From positions 1 through 49,740 of IMG/VR virus record IMGVR_UViG_3300030328_003197: a stretch of DNA of 49,740 nt; one strand, 5' to 3'. The position numbers and the translations under genes are program-made. Position 1 is the stretch's first letter; each line of letters starts with the position of its first letter. Below the pieces are notes generated by a model. That model ran no database searches. It was not told where the DNA came from and was given only the letters and a program-made list of their open reading frames with translations. Origin of the DNA: a virus. Positions 15,394-24,800 of the stretch are shown here, piece after piece.

Positions 15394-16082
15394 GGAGTAT
15401 ATATGATTTCGTAATAGAACCTTTAGGAGATAGATATAGTAATACTAAGAAAATTTCTGATTCTGAGTTAATTTTAAATACTAATATTTCTAATTTTAAA
15501 AGTGTTAATAAACTAGCTAGAGTGGTATCAACTCCTCTAGCTTACACCACTGATATTGAAAAAGGAGATATAGTTGTAGTTCACCACAATATATTTAGAA
15601 GATTTCATAACATTAGAGGAGAAGAAGTTAATAGTCGCTCTTATTTTAAGGAGAACTTATACTTTTGTGCTGTGGATCAATTATATTTATATAATAAAAA
15701 CAATGAATGGATAACTTTTTTAGATAGATGTTTTATTGCTCCGATTAAAAGTAACAATAAATTTACTACAGAAAAAACTAGTATTCAAAAAGGAATAATT
15801 GTTTATGGTAATCCTAAGTTAAAAGAATATAATTTAGAAATAGGAGATTTAATATCTTTTAAAAAAGATAGAGAATTTGAATTTACTATTAATGATCAAT
15901 TATTGTATTGTATGAAATTAAATGATATAGTTGTTAAATATGAACACGAAAGAAACGAAGAGATTTATAATCCAAGCTGGGCACGAAGCAGTGAAGGAAT
16001 TGATAAAAGTGGCGAAGGAGGAGATTGTAGATACAGGGGAGGATGTATCTGCGGACCGACTAAAGAACGCAGCTGCCACTAA
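15390..16082 (+). CDS. tandem GroES-like (Cpn10-fold) protein
   Basis: 230 residues. Residues ~7-100 follow the Cpn10 plan: VIEPLGDRY (first strand), a loop ending SELIL (mobile-loop tripeptide position), ARVVSTPL, DIEKGDIVVVHHNIFR (the 'VKxGDxV' strand) and VDQLYLY (the 'EDIL' strand). Residues ~110-195 repeat the plan more weakly: FIAPIKS, GIIVYGNP, NLEIGDLISF, LNDIVVKYEH. A two-barrel co-chaperonin is therefore likely, distinct from the single-barrel GroES at 6906. The last ~32 residues form a Gly/Cys tail (GGDCRYRGGCICGP) encoded in the overlap with the next gene. The chaperone role is inferred from pattern only. Confidence 0.55.
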   Translation: MRSIYDFVIEPLGDRYSNTKKISDSELILNTNISNFKSVNKLARVVSTPLAYTTDIEKGDIVVVHHNIFRRFHNIRGEEVNSRSYFKENLYFCAVDQLYLYNKNNEWITFLDRCFIAPIKSNNKFTTEKTSIQKGIIVYGNPKLKEYNLEIGDLISFKKDREFEFTINDQLLYCMKLNDIVVKYEHERNEEIYNPSWARSSEGIDKSGEGGDCRYRGGCICGPTKERSCH

Positions 16083-16224
16083 AAAGTTAGCTATATTTGA
16101 TGCTTTTGAAATTCTACAAAGAATTGAAGAGGAAGAAGAGTTATTAAAAGAAAAACCTGTAGAAGAAGTTACTAAAACACCTAGAGGTTTTAAGGGTTTT
16201 GCAGAAGGGAGAAGTAAGACATGA
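15940..16224 (+). CDS. small helical protein before terminase (TerS position)
   Basis: 94 residues from ATG 15940. A TTG at 15931 is also possible, and conserved-looking sequence begins only near QAGHEAVKELIKVAKEE. Two amphipathic helices (VKELIKVAKEEIVDTG and KLAIFDAFEILQRIEEEEELL) end in a basic tail (TPRGFKGFAEGRSKT). It overlaps the upstream gene by 143 bases in another frame and the large terminase by 4 bases. A small-terminase or terminase-accessory role fits the position, but no DNA-binding domain is recognisable. Confidence 0.6.
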   Translation: MNTKETKRFIIQAGHEAVKELIKVAKEEIVDTGEDVSADRLKNAAATKKLAIFDAFEILQRIEEEEELLKEKPVEEVTKTPRGFKGFAEGRSKT

Positions 16225-18449
16225 CTTATATACCTACATTATCTAAAATTGTAAATGATGTAGTTAATCCAAAACTTTTAAAAACAAACAACCGTTTAAA
16301 AAAGTGGGATTATGGTTATAATTCAGATTACGATTTTATAGTAATAAGTAAAACTGGACAAATTGGAGAGATCATTGAAATTCAAAACCTGCGTATTGCA
16401 TTACCAGCAGAAGATGAATGTTTTAAACGAAGCGAAAATAAAGAGGAACAGTATTGGGAAAAACAAGAATATCCAAAAGAATTAAAACGAATTAAAAATC
16501 GTTTTGATTGGGAAAAATACCCTCAAGATTTTCGCGAAGAATGGTGGGATTATATAGATGAAGAATTTAAAAGAAGAGATGAAGGACATTGGTTTTATAA
16601 TAATGGTAAACCTACTTATATCACTGGTACTCATTACATGTACTTGCAATGGTCAAAAATCGATGTTGGAGCTCCGGACTATAGGGAATCAAACAGGTTA
16701 TTCTTTATTTTCTGGGAAGCCTGTAAAGCAGATACTAGATCCTATGGAATGTGCTATCTTAAAAACAGACGATCAGGTTTTTCATTTATGTCATCAGCTG
16801 AACTCGTTAATGAAGCAACCATATCATCCGACAGTAGATACGGGATTTTATCTAAAACTGGTGCAGATGCTAAAAAAATGTTCACAGATAAAGTTGTACC
16901 AATCTCGATTAACTATCCGTTTTTCTTCAAACCAATCCAAGATGGTATGGATCGCCCTAAAACCGAATTGGCATATAGGGTTCCGGCATCTAAACTCACA
17001 CGTAGAAAACTGGAGGTCAATGAAGAGCTTAGAGAACTAGAAGGGTTAGACACTACGATAGATTGGAAAAACACTGGAGACAATAGTTATGATGGTGAAA
17101 AACTAAAGTTATTAGCACACGATGAAAGTGGTAAATGGGAAAAACCTGATAATATAAAGAATAACTGGAAAGTAACTAAAACCTGTTTAAGACTAGGTAG
17201 TAGGATTGTAGGTAAATGTATGATGGGTTCAACGTCTAACGCTTTAGATAAAGGAGGACAAAACTTTAAAGATATATATACAGGTTCTAATGTTTTAAAT
17301 AGAAATAAAAACGGTCAAACTAAAGAAGGTTTATATTCGCTTTTTATTCCAATGGAATGGAATTATGAAGGTTTTATAGATAAATATGGTTATCCTGTAT
17401 TTGATACTCCTAAAAAACCTATTATAGGTATTGATGGTACATTGATAAGTATAGGTGTAATTGAACACTGGGAAAATGAAGTTGAAGGATTAAAACAAGA
17501 TCAAGACGGTCTTAATGAATATTATAGACAATTTCCTCGTACTGAAAAACACGCTTTTAGAGATGAGACTAAAGAATCTTTATTTAATCTAGTTAAGATA
17601 TACGAACAAATTGACTATAACGAAGAATTAAACAACGTGGCCGAGGTTACTCAAGGAAGTTTTCAATGGAGCAATGGAATAAGAGATACGCAGGTAGAGT
17701 TTGTACCTTCTGCTAATGGACGATTTAAGATAAGTTGGGTTCCTCCTAAATCTCTTCAAAATCAAGTAATTATAAAGAATGGATTAAAATATCCTGGTAA
17801 TGACCACTTAGGAGGTTTTGGTTGTGATAGTTATGATATTAGCGGAACTGTTGATGGAAGAGGTTCAAAAGGATCTTTACACGGTTTAACTAAATTTAGT
17901 ATGGAAGACGCTCCTTCTAACAAGTTTTTCTTACAATATATTTCTAGACCTCCAACTGCTGAAACGTTTTTTGAAGATGTGTTAATGGCATTAGTGTTTT
18001 ACGGTATGCCAATATTAGCAGAAAACAACAAACCAAGATTACTTTACTATTTAAAGCGTAGAGGATATAGAATGTTCTCTATGAATAGACCAGATAAAAT
18101 ATGGAATAAACTTTCTGTAACAGAGAAAGAAATAGGTGGTATTCCAAACTCCAGTCAAGATGTGATACAAGCACACGCCGCCGCAATTGAATCTTATATT
18201 GACAATTACGTAGGTTTTAAAAATGATACATATGGTGATATGTATTTTCAAGAAACTTTAGAAGATTGGGCAAAATTTAATATAAACAATAGAACCAAGC
18301 ATGATGCTTCTATTAGTTCTGGGTTAGCTATAATGGCTTGTAATAAAAACAAGTATAAACCACTAGCTGCTCGAACAGTTAGAGAAGTAAACTTAGGAAT
18401 AAAGAGATACGACAATGATGGAATTCTTTCAAAAATAATTAATAAATGA
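16221..18449 (+). CDS. terL: terminase large subunit (packaging ATPase/nuclease)
   Basis: 742 residues. The motor pumps DNA into the procapsid and cuts it. ATPase part: a divergent Walker A-like loop at residues 183-188 (RRSGFS, without the canonical Lys), Walker B at LLAHDES with Asp301-Glu302, and the coupling motif GSTSN at 336-340. RNase H-like nuclease part: GFGCDSYDI gives acidic residues Asp536 and Asp539, with further acidic positions toward the C-terminus (IESYIDNYVG). The order and the ~740-residue length fit terminases of crAss-like and related podoviruses. It overlaps both neighbours by 4 bases. Confidence 0.88.
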   Translation: MTYIPTLSKIVNDVVNPKLLKTNNRLKKWDYGYNSDYDFIVISKTGQIGEIIEIQNLRIALPAEDECFKRSENKEEQYWEKQEYPKELKRIKNRFDWEKYPQDFREEWWDYIDEEFKRRDEGHWFYNNGKPTYITGTHYMYLQWSKIDVGAPDYRESNRLFFIFWEACKADTRSYGMCYLKNRRSGFSFMSSAELVNEATISSDSRYGILSKTGADAKKMFTDKVVPISINYPFFFKPIQDGMDRPKTELAYRVPASKLTRRKLEVNEELRELEGLDTTIDWKNTGDNSYDGEKLKLLAHDESGKWEKPDNIKNNWKVTKTCLRLGSRIVGKCMMGSTSNALDKGGQNFKDIYTGSNVLNRNKNGQTKEGLYSLFIPMEWNYEGFIDKYGYPVFDTPKKPIIGIDGTLISIGVIEHWENEVEGLKQDQDGLNEYYRQFPRTEKHAFRDETKESLFNLVKIYEQIDYNEELNNVAEVTQGSFQWSNGIRDTQVEFVPSANGRFKISWVPPKSLQNQVIIKNGLKYPGNDHLGGFGCDSYDISGTVDGRGSKGSLHGLTKFSMEDAPSNKFFLQYISRPPTAETFFEDVLMALVFYGMPILAENNKPRLLYYLKRRGYRMFSMNRPDKIWNKLSVTEKEIGGIPNSSQDVIQAHAAAIESYIDNYVGFKNDTYGDMYFQETLEDWAKFNINNRTKHDASISSGLAIMACNKNKYKPLAARTVREVNLGIKRYDNDGILSKIINK

Positions 18450-20905
18450 TTTATACGAATACTAGAAGTTCATTTCCTGATCAGGTAGTACCTGAGGCAG
18501 AGAAAATGAGTTTAGAATATGGATTGTTAGTAGGACGAGCAATAGAAAGTGAATGGTTCAGTCAAGGATTAGGAGGAGAAAGATATTCTTTTAACTATAA
18601 TATTTTTCACCAAAGAAGATTGTATTCTAGAGGAGAACAATCAGTTCAAAAATATAAAGATGAACTTTCTATTAATGGAGATTTATCTTATCTAAACCTA
18701 GATTGGAAACCAGTTCCTGTTATCCCCAAGTTTGTTGATATAGTAGTTAACGGAATGAGCAATAAGAATTATGAAATAAAAGCTTTTGCTCAAGATCCAG
18801 CTTCAAGACAAACGAGAACTAAGTATGCAGAAAAAATTGCAAAAGATATTGCAACAAGAGAGTTTACTAAAGCGGTAGAGAAATCTTTTGGAGTAGATAT
18901 CAGTGAGACTAGAGGGATGGAGAATGTTCCACAAGACGAACAAGAGTTAGAAATTCACATGCAGTTAGATTATAAACAATCTATAGAAATTGCAGAAGAG
19001 GAATTAATTGATAATGTATTAGAAAGAAACAAATATAATTTAACTAAAAATAGATTTAATAGGGATTTAGTAGTTTTAGGAATAGGTGCTGTAAAAACTA
19101 ATTATAATAGATCTAATGGTATAGTAGTAGAATATTGCGATCCAGCAAACATGGTATGGTCATATACCGAAGATCCTAATTTTGAAGACATATATTATGT
19201 AGGTGAAGTTAAAAATATATCTCTACCGGAATTAAAGAAACAATTTCCTGATATAACTTCTCAAGAATTGCAAGAAATTCAAAAGTATCCTGGTACTAGA
19301 AATTATACTAGAAACTGGTCGGGAAAAGATGATAACAACACAGTTCAAGTATTATACTTTGAATACAAAACTTATGGTGATCAGGTATTTAAAATAAAAA
19401 GAACAGATAGCGGTCTAGAAAAAGCAATTCAAAAACATGATTTTTTTAATCCACCACCTAGTGATAATTATGATAGAGTTTCTAGATCTATTGAAGTCTT
19501 ATATCATGGTGCTAAGATATTAGGTCACCCTATAATGTTAGAATGGAAAGTTGCGGAAAACATGACAAGACCATTTTCTGATCTTACTAAAGTAAACATG
19601 AATTACCAACTATGTGCACCACACATGTACAAAGGTAGAATAGAATCTTTAGTAGAGAGAATGATGGGTTTTGCTGACATGATTCAGTTAACTTCCTTAA
19701 AACTTCAACAAGTTTTAGCTAGAACTGTTCCAGATGGAGTATTTGTAGATGTAGACGGATTAGCAGAAGTGGATTTAGGTAATGGAACCAACTACAACCC
19801 TGCAGAAGCTTTAAACATGTATTTCCAAACTGGTAGTATCGTAGGTAGGTCTATGACACAGGATGGTGATCTAAACCATGGCAAGGTACCTATCCAGGAG
19901 TTAAATAGTTCATCAGGACAAGCTAAAATTCAATCTCTCATCCAAACATACCAATATTACCTTCAAATGATCAGAGATGTCACCGGATTGAACGAGGCGC
20001 GTGATGGTAGTACTCCAAATGAAGAAGCTTTAGTAGGTTTACAAAAATTAGCAGCAGCTGCATCTAATACTGCTACTAAACATATATTAAACGCTAGTTT
20101 ATATTTAACATTGAGAGCTTGTGAGAATATATCATTAAGAGTTGCAGATTGTTTAGAATTTGATTTAACAAAAGAAGCTTTAATAAATAGTATTAGTTTA
20201 TACAATGTTAAAACTTTAGAAGAAATCCAATCTCTACATTTATACGATTTTGGCATTTATCTACAAGTAGAACCTGATGAAGAAGAAAAAGCGATGCTTG
20301 AGCAAAATATTCAAATGGCTTTACAGCAACAATCAATAAATCTAGAAGACGCTATTGACATTAGGGAAATAAATAACTTAAAGTTAGCTAATCAATATTT
20401 GAAGTTGTTAAGAAAAAAGAAAGCTAAAGAAGATATGGCCAAACAAAAACAAATGATGGCTATGGAAGAGCAGAAAAACGCTAAACAAGTTCAAGCGGCT
20501 GCTACTGCTGAAATGCAAAAACAACAAGCTTTAGCTCAAAGTGAATTACAAGTAGAACAAGGTAAGTCACAATTTGATATTCAGAAATTACAAGCAAAAG
20601 CTCAAATCGACAAAGAATTAATGACTATGAAATTTGAATTTGACAAGCAGTTAAAGCAAATGGAAATAGGTGCTGCTACTCAAAAAGAAGCAGAAATTGA
20701 AGATAGAAAAGATAAACGAACTAAATTACAAGCTACACAACAAAGTGAAATGATTGCTCAAAGAAAAAATGGTGGATTACCAATGAACTTTGAAAAATCA
20801 CAAGGAGATCCATCTGAGATGGGTGGAGATCCACCTTTATTAAATACTGGTGAAGGAATGACTCCTCCGCCTGGGCCGGGTGCTCCGATGATGCCGCCAC
20901 AATAA
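18446..20905 (+). CDS. portal protein
   Basis: 819 residues. It forms the dodecameric ring at the capsid vertex through which DNA is packed and ejected. Core features are the early segment WKPVPVIPKFVDIVVNGM, a stem/clip-like region (VVEYCDPANMVWSY), helices around IRDVTGLNEARDG and LVGLQKLAAAASNTATK, then a long Lys/Gln/Glu coiled coil (about residues 640-760) and a Pro/Gly/Met-rich tail (PPPGPGAPMMPPQ). The length and helical barrel-like extension fit P22-type and crAss-like portals. The start overlaps the terminase stop by 4 bases, the classic TerL-portal junction. Confidence 0.87.
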   Translation: MIYTNTRSSFPDQVVPEAEKMSLEYGLLVGRAIESEWFSQGLGGERYSFNYNIFHQRRLYSRGEQSVQKYKDELSINGDLSYLNLDWKPVPVIPKFVDIVVNGMSNKNYEIKAFAQDPASRQTRTKYAEKIAKDIATREFTKAVEKSFGVDISETRGMENVPQDEQELEIHMQLDYKQSIEIAEEELIDNVLERNKYNLTKNRFNRDLVVLGIGAVKTNYNRSNGIVVEYCDPANMVWSYTEDPNFEDIYYVGEVKNISLPELKKQFPDITSQELQEIQKYPGTRNYTRNWSGKDDNNTVQVLYFEYKTYGDQVFKIKRTDSGLEKAIQKHDFFNPPPSDNYDRVSRSIEVLYHGAKILGHPIMLEWKVAENMTRPFSDLTKVNMNYQLCAPHMYKGRIESLVERMMGFADMIQLTSLKLQQVLARTVPDGVFVDVDGLAEVDLGNGTNYNPAEALNMYFQTGSIVGRSMTQDGDLNHGKVPIQELNSSSGQAKIQSLIQTYQYYLQMIRDVTGLNEARDGSTPNEEALVGLQKLAAAASNTATKHILNASLYLTLRACENISLRVADCLEFDLTKEALINSISLYNVKTLEEIQSLHLYDFGIYLQVEPDEEEKAMLEQNIQMALQQQSINLEDAIDIREINNLKLANQYLKLLRKKKAKEDMAKQKQMMAMEEQKNAKQVQAAATAEMQKQQALAQSELQVEQGKSQFDIQKLQAKAQIDKELMTMKFEFDKQLKQMEIGAATQKEAEIEDRKDKRTKLQATQQSEMIAQRKNGGLPMNFEKSQGDPSEMGGDPPLLNTGEGMTPPPGPGAPMMPPQ

Positions 20906-20922
20906 TTATATAATATCATATC

Positions 20923-22080
20923 ATGGAACAAGAAAAACCAGCAGTGGATACTAAGGTAGAACCACTCAAAGTAAAAAAGAAACCTAGAAAACTAGCTAAT
21001 AAGAAAACTGAAGTAGCTAAAGTAGATTTAACTAAGAAAGAAGAAATAGATGCCGTACAAGGGGAAACAGTTGAAAGCGTGCAAAGCACAGGAGAGCAAA
21101 GCGAAGAAAGCGGGAAAGATACCCAAATGGAAGTGTCACACGAAGACAAAGATACGCAAGAACAAGAAGTAGTAGTAATAGAAGAATTAACTCCTAGTGC
21201 AGCTACTGAAGAAGTAGTTAAAGATATTAAAAAAGAATTAAAAGAAAAACCAGAATTACAGCTACCTGAAAATGTAGAGAAACTTGTTAAGTTTATGCAA
21301 GATACAGGAGGTAATATGGAAGATTATATAAGGTTAAACGCTGATTATAGTAAAGCAGATGATTTAACTTTATTAAGAGAATATTATAAAAAATCTAAAC
21401 CACATTTAAATAAGGATGAAGTTGAATTTATGATTGATGATAAATTTGCCTACAATTCGGATTTAGATAGTGAAAAAGAAATACGTAAGCGAAAGCTTGC
21501 GATTAAAGAAGAAGTTGCGAAAGCTCAAGGTTATTTGGACAAGATGAAAAGTGATTATTACGATGAGATCAAAATGAGACCAGGTATATCACAAGATCAA
21601 CAAAAAGCCATGGACTTTTTCAACAGATATAACAAAGAACAGGAAACTGCTCAAAAGAGACGTGAGGATTTTGTTAACCGTACTAATACACATTTTTCTG
21701 ATGAATTCAAAGGTTTTGATTTCAGTGTAGGAGAAAAGAAATTTAGATACAAAGTCAACAATCCTTCAGATGTTGCTAGTAAACAATCAGATATAGAAAA
21801 TTTCGTTAAGAGGTTCTTAGATGAAAAAGGCGATATTGTAGACATGGCAGGCTATCACAAAGCTCTTTACGCGGCTAGAAATGCTGATTCCTTAGCTAAT
21901 CACTTTTATGAACAAGGCAAAGCAGATGCGATTCGCTCTGAATATAAAAAGTCTAAAAATATAAGTGATGGTTCAAGACCAACTAGAAGTGGAGATACTG
22001 ATATAAGGTTTAAAGGAATGAAAATTAAAGCAGTAAACGGAGTTGATAGTTCTAAGTTAAAAATTAAACGAAAAACGTAA
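20923..22080 (+). CDS. scaffold-like capsid assembly protein
   Basis: 385 residues, highly charged and helical. The N-terminal ~120 residues are disordered-looking (Lys/Glu/Gln/Val repeats), the middle is helical (MQDTGGNMEDYIRLNADY, REYYKKSKPHLNKDEVEFM) and the C-terminus is basic (SSKLKIKRKT). The position between portal and major capsid protein, the composition and the basic tail are those of scaffolding proteins that bind capsid subunits and leave before maturation. No protease motif is seen. Confidence 0.75.
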   Translation: MEQEKPAVDTKVEPLKVKKKPRKLANKKTEVAKVDLTKKEEIDAVQGETVESVQSTGEQSEESGKDTQMEVSHEDKDTQEQEVVVIEELTPSAATEEVVKDIKKELKEKPELQLPENVEKLVKFMQDTGGNMEDYIRLNADYSKADDLTLLREYYKKSKPHLNKDEVEFMIDDKFAYNSDLDSEKEIRKRKLAIKEEVAKAQGYLDKMKSDYYDEIKMRPGISQDQQKAMDFFNRYNKEQETAQKRREDFVNRTNTHFSDEFKGFDFSVGEKKFRYKVNNPSDVASKQSDIENFVKRFLDEKGDIVDMAGYHKALYAARNADSLANHFYEQGKADAIRSEYKKSKNISDGSRPTRSGDTDIRFKGMKIKAVNGVDSSKLKIKRKT

Positions 22081-22091
22081 ATTAATAAATT

Positions 22092-23537
22092 ATGAGTTTT
22101 ACAGCTATGCATGCGGGGTTACAACCGTACCCGGAGCAACAAGTATTATCAAGTAATTACCTACAATGGACAGATGTAGGTGGTGGCGGTGCAGGAACTG
22201 ATTTTGCAGATTTTGCTCAACAATACTTGCCGGAATTATACGAACAAGAAGTCGAAAGATTTGGTAATAGAACCATCTCTGGATTTCTTAGAATGGTCGG
22301 AGCAGAAATGCCAATGACCTCAGATCAAGTAATCTGGTCTGAACAAAATAGATTACATATTGCTTACACAGACGTTTCAGAAGCGGCTGGTACTTTTACA
22401 GTGAACAGTACAGGTGATCCTTTAGCAATTAGAGTTAATAATACAATTGTAGTGTATGATCCAGTTAGTGGAGTTACATTAAAAGGTATTGTTAGTTTAA
22501 TTGATGATGGAGCTGCTGGTGGTTTAAATCCTAACCAGTTTGATGCTGTTTGTTATACAACTGCTGGTGGTGGTTGGGGCGCTCTTGCTGGTGTAGCAGG
22601 ACTTAGACTATTTGTTTATGGTTCTGATTTCCAAAAAGGAACAGAAGGAATGTTAGGTGCAGTTGAGCCAGTAATGACTCAATTCAACAACAAGCCTATT
22701 ATCATTAAAGATCAGTATGAAGTTAACGGTTCTGACACAGCTCAAATTGGTTGGGTTGAAGTTGCATCTGAAGATGGAGCCACTGGTTTCTTATGGTATA
22801 TTAAAGCTGAATCAGAAACTAGATTAAGATATGAAGATTATCTTGAAATGGTATGTGTTGAAGGTGAAATCGCTAATAATGCTGCGGCAATTACTGCTGG
22901 ATCAGGTGGTGGAACACAAGGTATGTTTGCTGCTCTAGAAGATAGAGGTAACGTATATGCTGGTTTCGCTGGCGCTGCTGCTCCTGGAGCTGGTGCGTTA
23001 GGTGATTTCGATCAAATCCTACAACAATTAGATAAGCAAGGTGCTATTGAAGAAAACATGCTTTTCTTGGATAGAGCTACTGCTCTTGATTTTGACGATA
23101 TGATTGGCGCTCAAGCTGGTGGAGGTTATTCTTCAGTTGCTTCAGCTTCATATGGTTTATTTGACAATTCTAGTGAAATGGCATTAAACTTTGGATTTTC
23201 TGGTTTTAGAAGAGGTTCTTATGACTTTTATAAAACTGATTGGAAATATCTAAACGATGCTTCTACTAGAGGGATGGTTGATAATATCAAAGGAGTTATG
23301 GTTCCTGCTGGTACATCAACTGTTTATGATCAAATGATGGGTCAGAACATTAGACGTCCTTTCTTACACGTTAGGTATAGAGCTTCACAAACTGATGATA
23401 GAAGATTAAAATCTTGGATCCTTGGTTCTGTTGGAGGAGCATACACATCTTCTTTAGATGCAATGCAAGTTCAATACTTATCAGAAAGATGTTTGTGTGT
23501 TCAAGCAGCTAACAACTTCGTATTATTTACGGCTTAA
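22092..23537 (+). CDS. major capsid protein
   Basis: 481 residues, soluble, no signal peptide. Called from position after the scaffold-like gene, size, and sequence character: an early helix region (FAQQYLPELYEQEVERFGNR), a probable inserted beta domain (about residues 90-170), and a C-terminal part with FLHVRYRASQTDDRRLKSW and a cysteine pair near the end (RCLCVQ). HK97-type fold expected from the family setting; this cannot be proven by eye. Codon choice is slightly richer in G/C-ending codons than its neighbours, as in highly expressed genes. Confidence 0.85.
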   Translation: MSFTAMHAGLQPYPEQQVLSSNYLQWTDVGGGGAGTDFADFAQQYLPELYEQEVERFGNRTISGFLRMVGAEMPMTSDQVIWSEQNRLHIAYTDVSEAAGTFTVNSTGDPLAIRVNNTIVVYDPVSGVTLKGIVSLIDDGAAGGLNPNQFDAVCYTTAGGGWGALAGVAGLRLFVYGSDFQKGTEGMLGAVEPVMTQFNNKPIIIKDQYEVNGSDTAQIGWVEVASEDGATGFLWYIKAESETRLRYEDYLEMVCVEGEIANNAAAITAGSGGGTQGMFAALEDRGNVYAGFAGAAAPGAGALGDFDQILQQLDKQGAIEENMLFLDRATALDFDDMIGAQAGGGYSSVASASYGLFDNSSEMALNFGFSGFRRGSYDFYKTDWKYLNDASTRGMVDNIKGVMVPAGTSTVYDQMMGQNIRRPFLHVRYRASQTDDRRLKSWILGSVGGAYTSSLDAMQVQYLSERCLCVQAANNFVLFTA

Positions 23538-23566
23538 TAATAATTAACATTTAAAAATACAAAGTT

Positions 23567-23938
23567 ATGCTTATCAATTTCATAAACCCGAACACGTCCG
23601 TTACAGAATTATCTGGTGGGACTGTACAAACTGGTGATGTTATAGTGGATGTTGACATTCCTATATTAATCTCTGGTTATTCTAATAGTAATTCGTTATC
23701 ATCGTTTGATCTTGCTATTCAAGATCCAACTGGTGGCGCACTTACTACTTTAGAAATTCAATTTGATGGTGACATGGGAGCTACGCTTCCGCAAGCTGCA
23801 ATTGATGCTTTAAATGCGACTTTAGAAGCTGGTGTGGCTGATCCATATCATATTCCTAAATTTGCTGCTGTTTCTGTTCCAACTGAATACTTAGAAGCTC
23901 CAACGCTTTATAAGATCACTGGGATAGAGATATCGTAG
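23567..23938 (+). CDS. putative capsid-associated (decoration) protein
   Basis: 123 residues, beta-rich and acidic (VIVDVDIPILISGYS, TLEIQFDGDMG), with no cysteine or membrane segment. It follows the capsid gene by 29 bases and is the last gene before a strong terminator, so it is co-transcribed with the capsid protein at high level. That favours a head decoration or head-completion role; no family is recognised. Confidence 0.55.
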   Translation: MLINFINPNTSVTELSGGTVQTGDVIVDVDIPILISGYSNSNSLSSFDLAIQDPTGGALTTLEIQFDGDMGATLPQAAIDALNATLEAGVADPYHIPKFAAVSVPTEYLEAPTLYKITGIEIS

Positions 23939-23950
23939 ATTACACTTAAT

Positions 23951-23978
23951 AAGACCCCTTTAATTAGGGGTCTTTTTT
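23951..23978 (+). terminator. intrinsic terminator after capsid genes
   Basis: Perfect 8-pair stem AAGACCCC (23951-23958) and GGGGTCTT (23967-23974), 8-base loop TTTAATTA, then a T-tract (six T's at 23973-23978, including the stem end). It lies 12 bases after the stop of the putative decoration gene. It should end or attenuate the terminase-capsid transcript, separating it from the tail genes. Confidence 0.88.
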
Positions 23979-24000
23979 AACTTTTTAATTATATTATATT

Positions 24001-24774
24001 ATGTCAAAAGAAACAAAAGAATTAAAAACTATAGAAGAAACGTGGGAAATAAAAGATAGAACTTATTACTTATTAAATAATAAAAGTCCTTTAAGTTTCA
24101 CTTTACCTTCTAAACATACAAGAAGATTTCCTTTATTATATTTCGATCCAGAAACAAATATGCAAAGAGAAATTAGATATGCAACTAATCAAAACTCTGT
24201 TTTTGTAGATGAACAACAAGGTCAATGCACGATGAAACACATTATTTTTAATGATGGTGCGTTGTTTGTTCCTAAAGAACAACAAAGTCTTCAAAAACTA
24301 TTATCTTTATACCATCCGTGGAAAGGAAAAAGATATGGAGAAATAGATGATGTAAAAGAAGCTGTTGAAGATTTAGATTTATTTGATATTCAATTAGAAG
24401 CTATGAACGCTGCTAAAGGAATGGATATAGATCACGCAGAAGCTATATTAAGAGTAGAAGTTGGTTCAGACGTAAACGCTCTTTCTACTAAAGAAATAAA
24501 AAGAGATCTTAGGGTATTTGCAAAAAATAATCCTAAAACCTTTTTAGCGTTAGCGAACGATGAAAACATACAATTAAGGAACTTTGGTATAAAAGCAAGA
24601 GAAGCGGGTATAATCAAACTTTCTCAAGATCAAAAAACATTTTCATGGGGAAGTAATGGTAAAAAGCTTATGACTGTACCATTTGATGAAAACGCATATA
24701 GCGCTTTAGCTTCATGGTTCCAAACAGATGAAGGATTAGAAGTGTACAAATCAATAGAAAAAAAGTTTAGTTAA
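24001..24774 (+). CDS. unknown virion/head-tail protein
   Basis: 257 residues with no membrane segment. The first ~100 are beta-like with a KHTRRFPLLYFDPETN motif, the middle is acidic helix (DDVKEAVEDLDLFDIQLEAMNAA) and the C-terminal ~80 resemble a small helical domain (STKEIKRDLRVFAKNNPKTF). It stands alone between two hairpin terminators, so it may be separately transcribed. By position it may belong to the head-tail connector; I know relatives in marine flavophages only as unknown. Confidence 0.6.
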   Translation: MSKETKELKTIEETWEIKDRTYYLLNNKSPLSFTLPSKHTRRFPLLYFDPETNMQREIRYATNQNSVFVDEQQGQCTMKHIIFNDGALFVPKEQQSLQKLLSLYHPWKGKRYGEIDDVKEAVEDLDLFDIQLEAMNAAKGMDIDHAEAILRVEVGSDVNALSTKEIKRDLRVFAKNNPKTFLALANDENIQLRNFGIKAREAGIIKLSQDQKTFSWGSNGKKLMTVPFDENAYSALASWFQTDEGLEVYKSIEKKFS

Positions 24775-24800
24775 ATACTCACTAAACATGTAATCTTAAT

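Noticed and set aside
16558-17040. 160-codon frame inside the terminase gene
   Set aside because: Terminase motifs are in the other frame through the same bases, so this frame is incidental.
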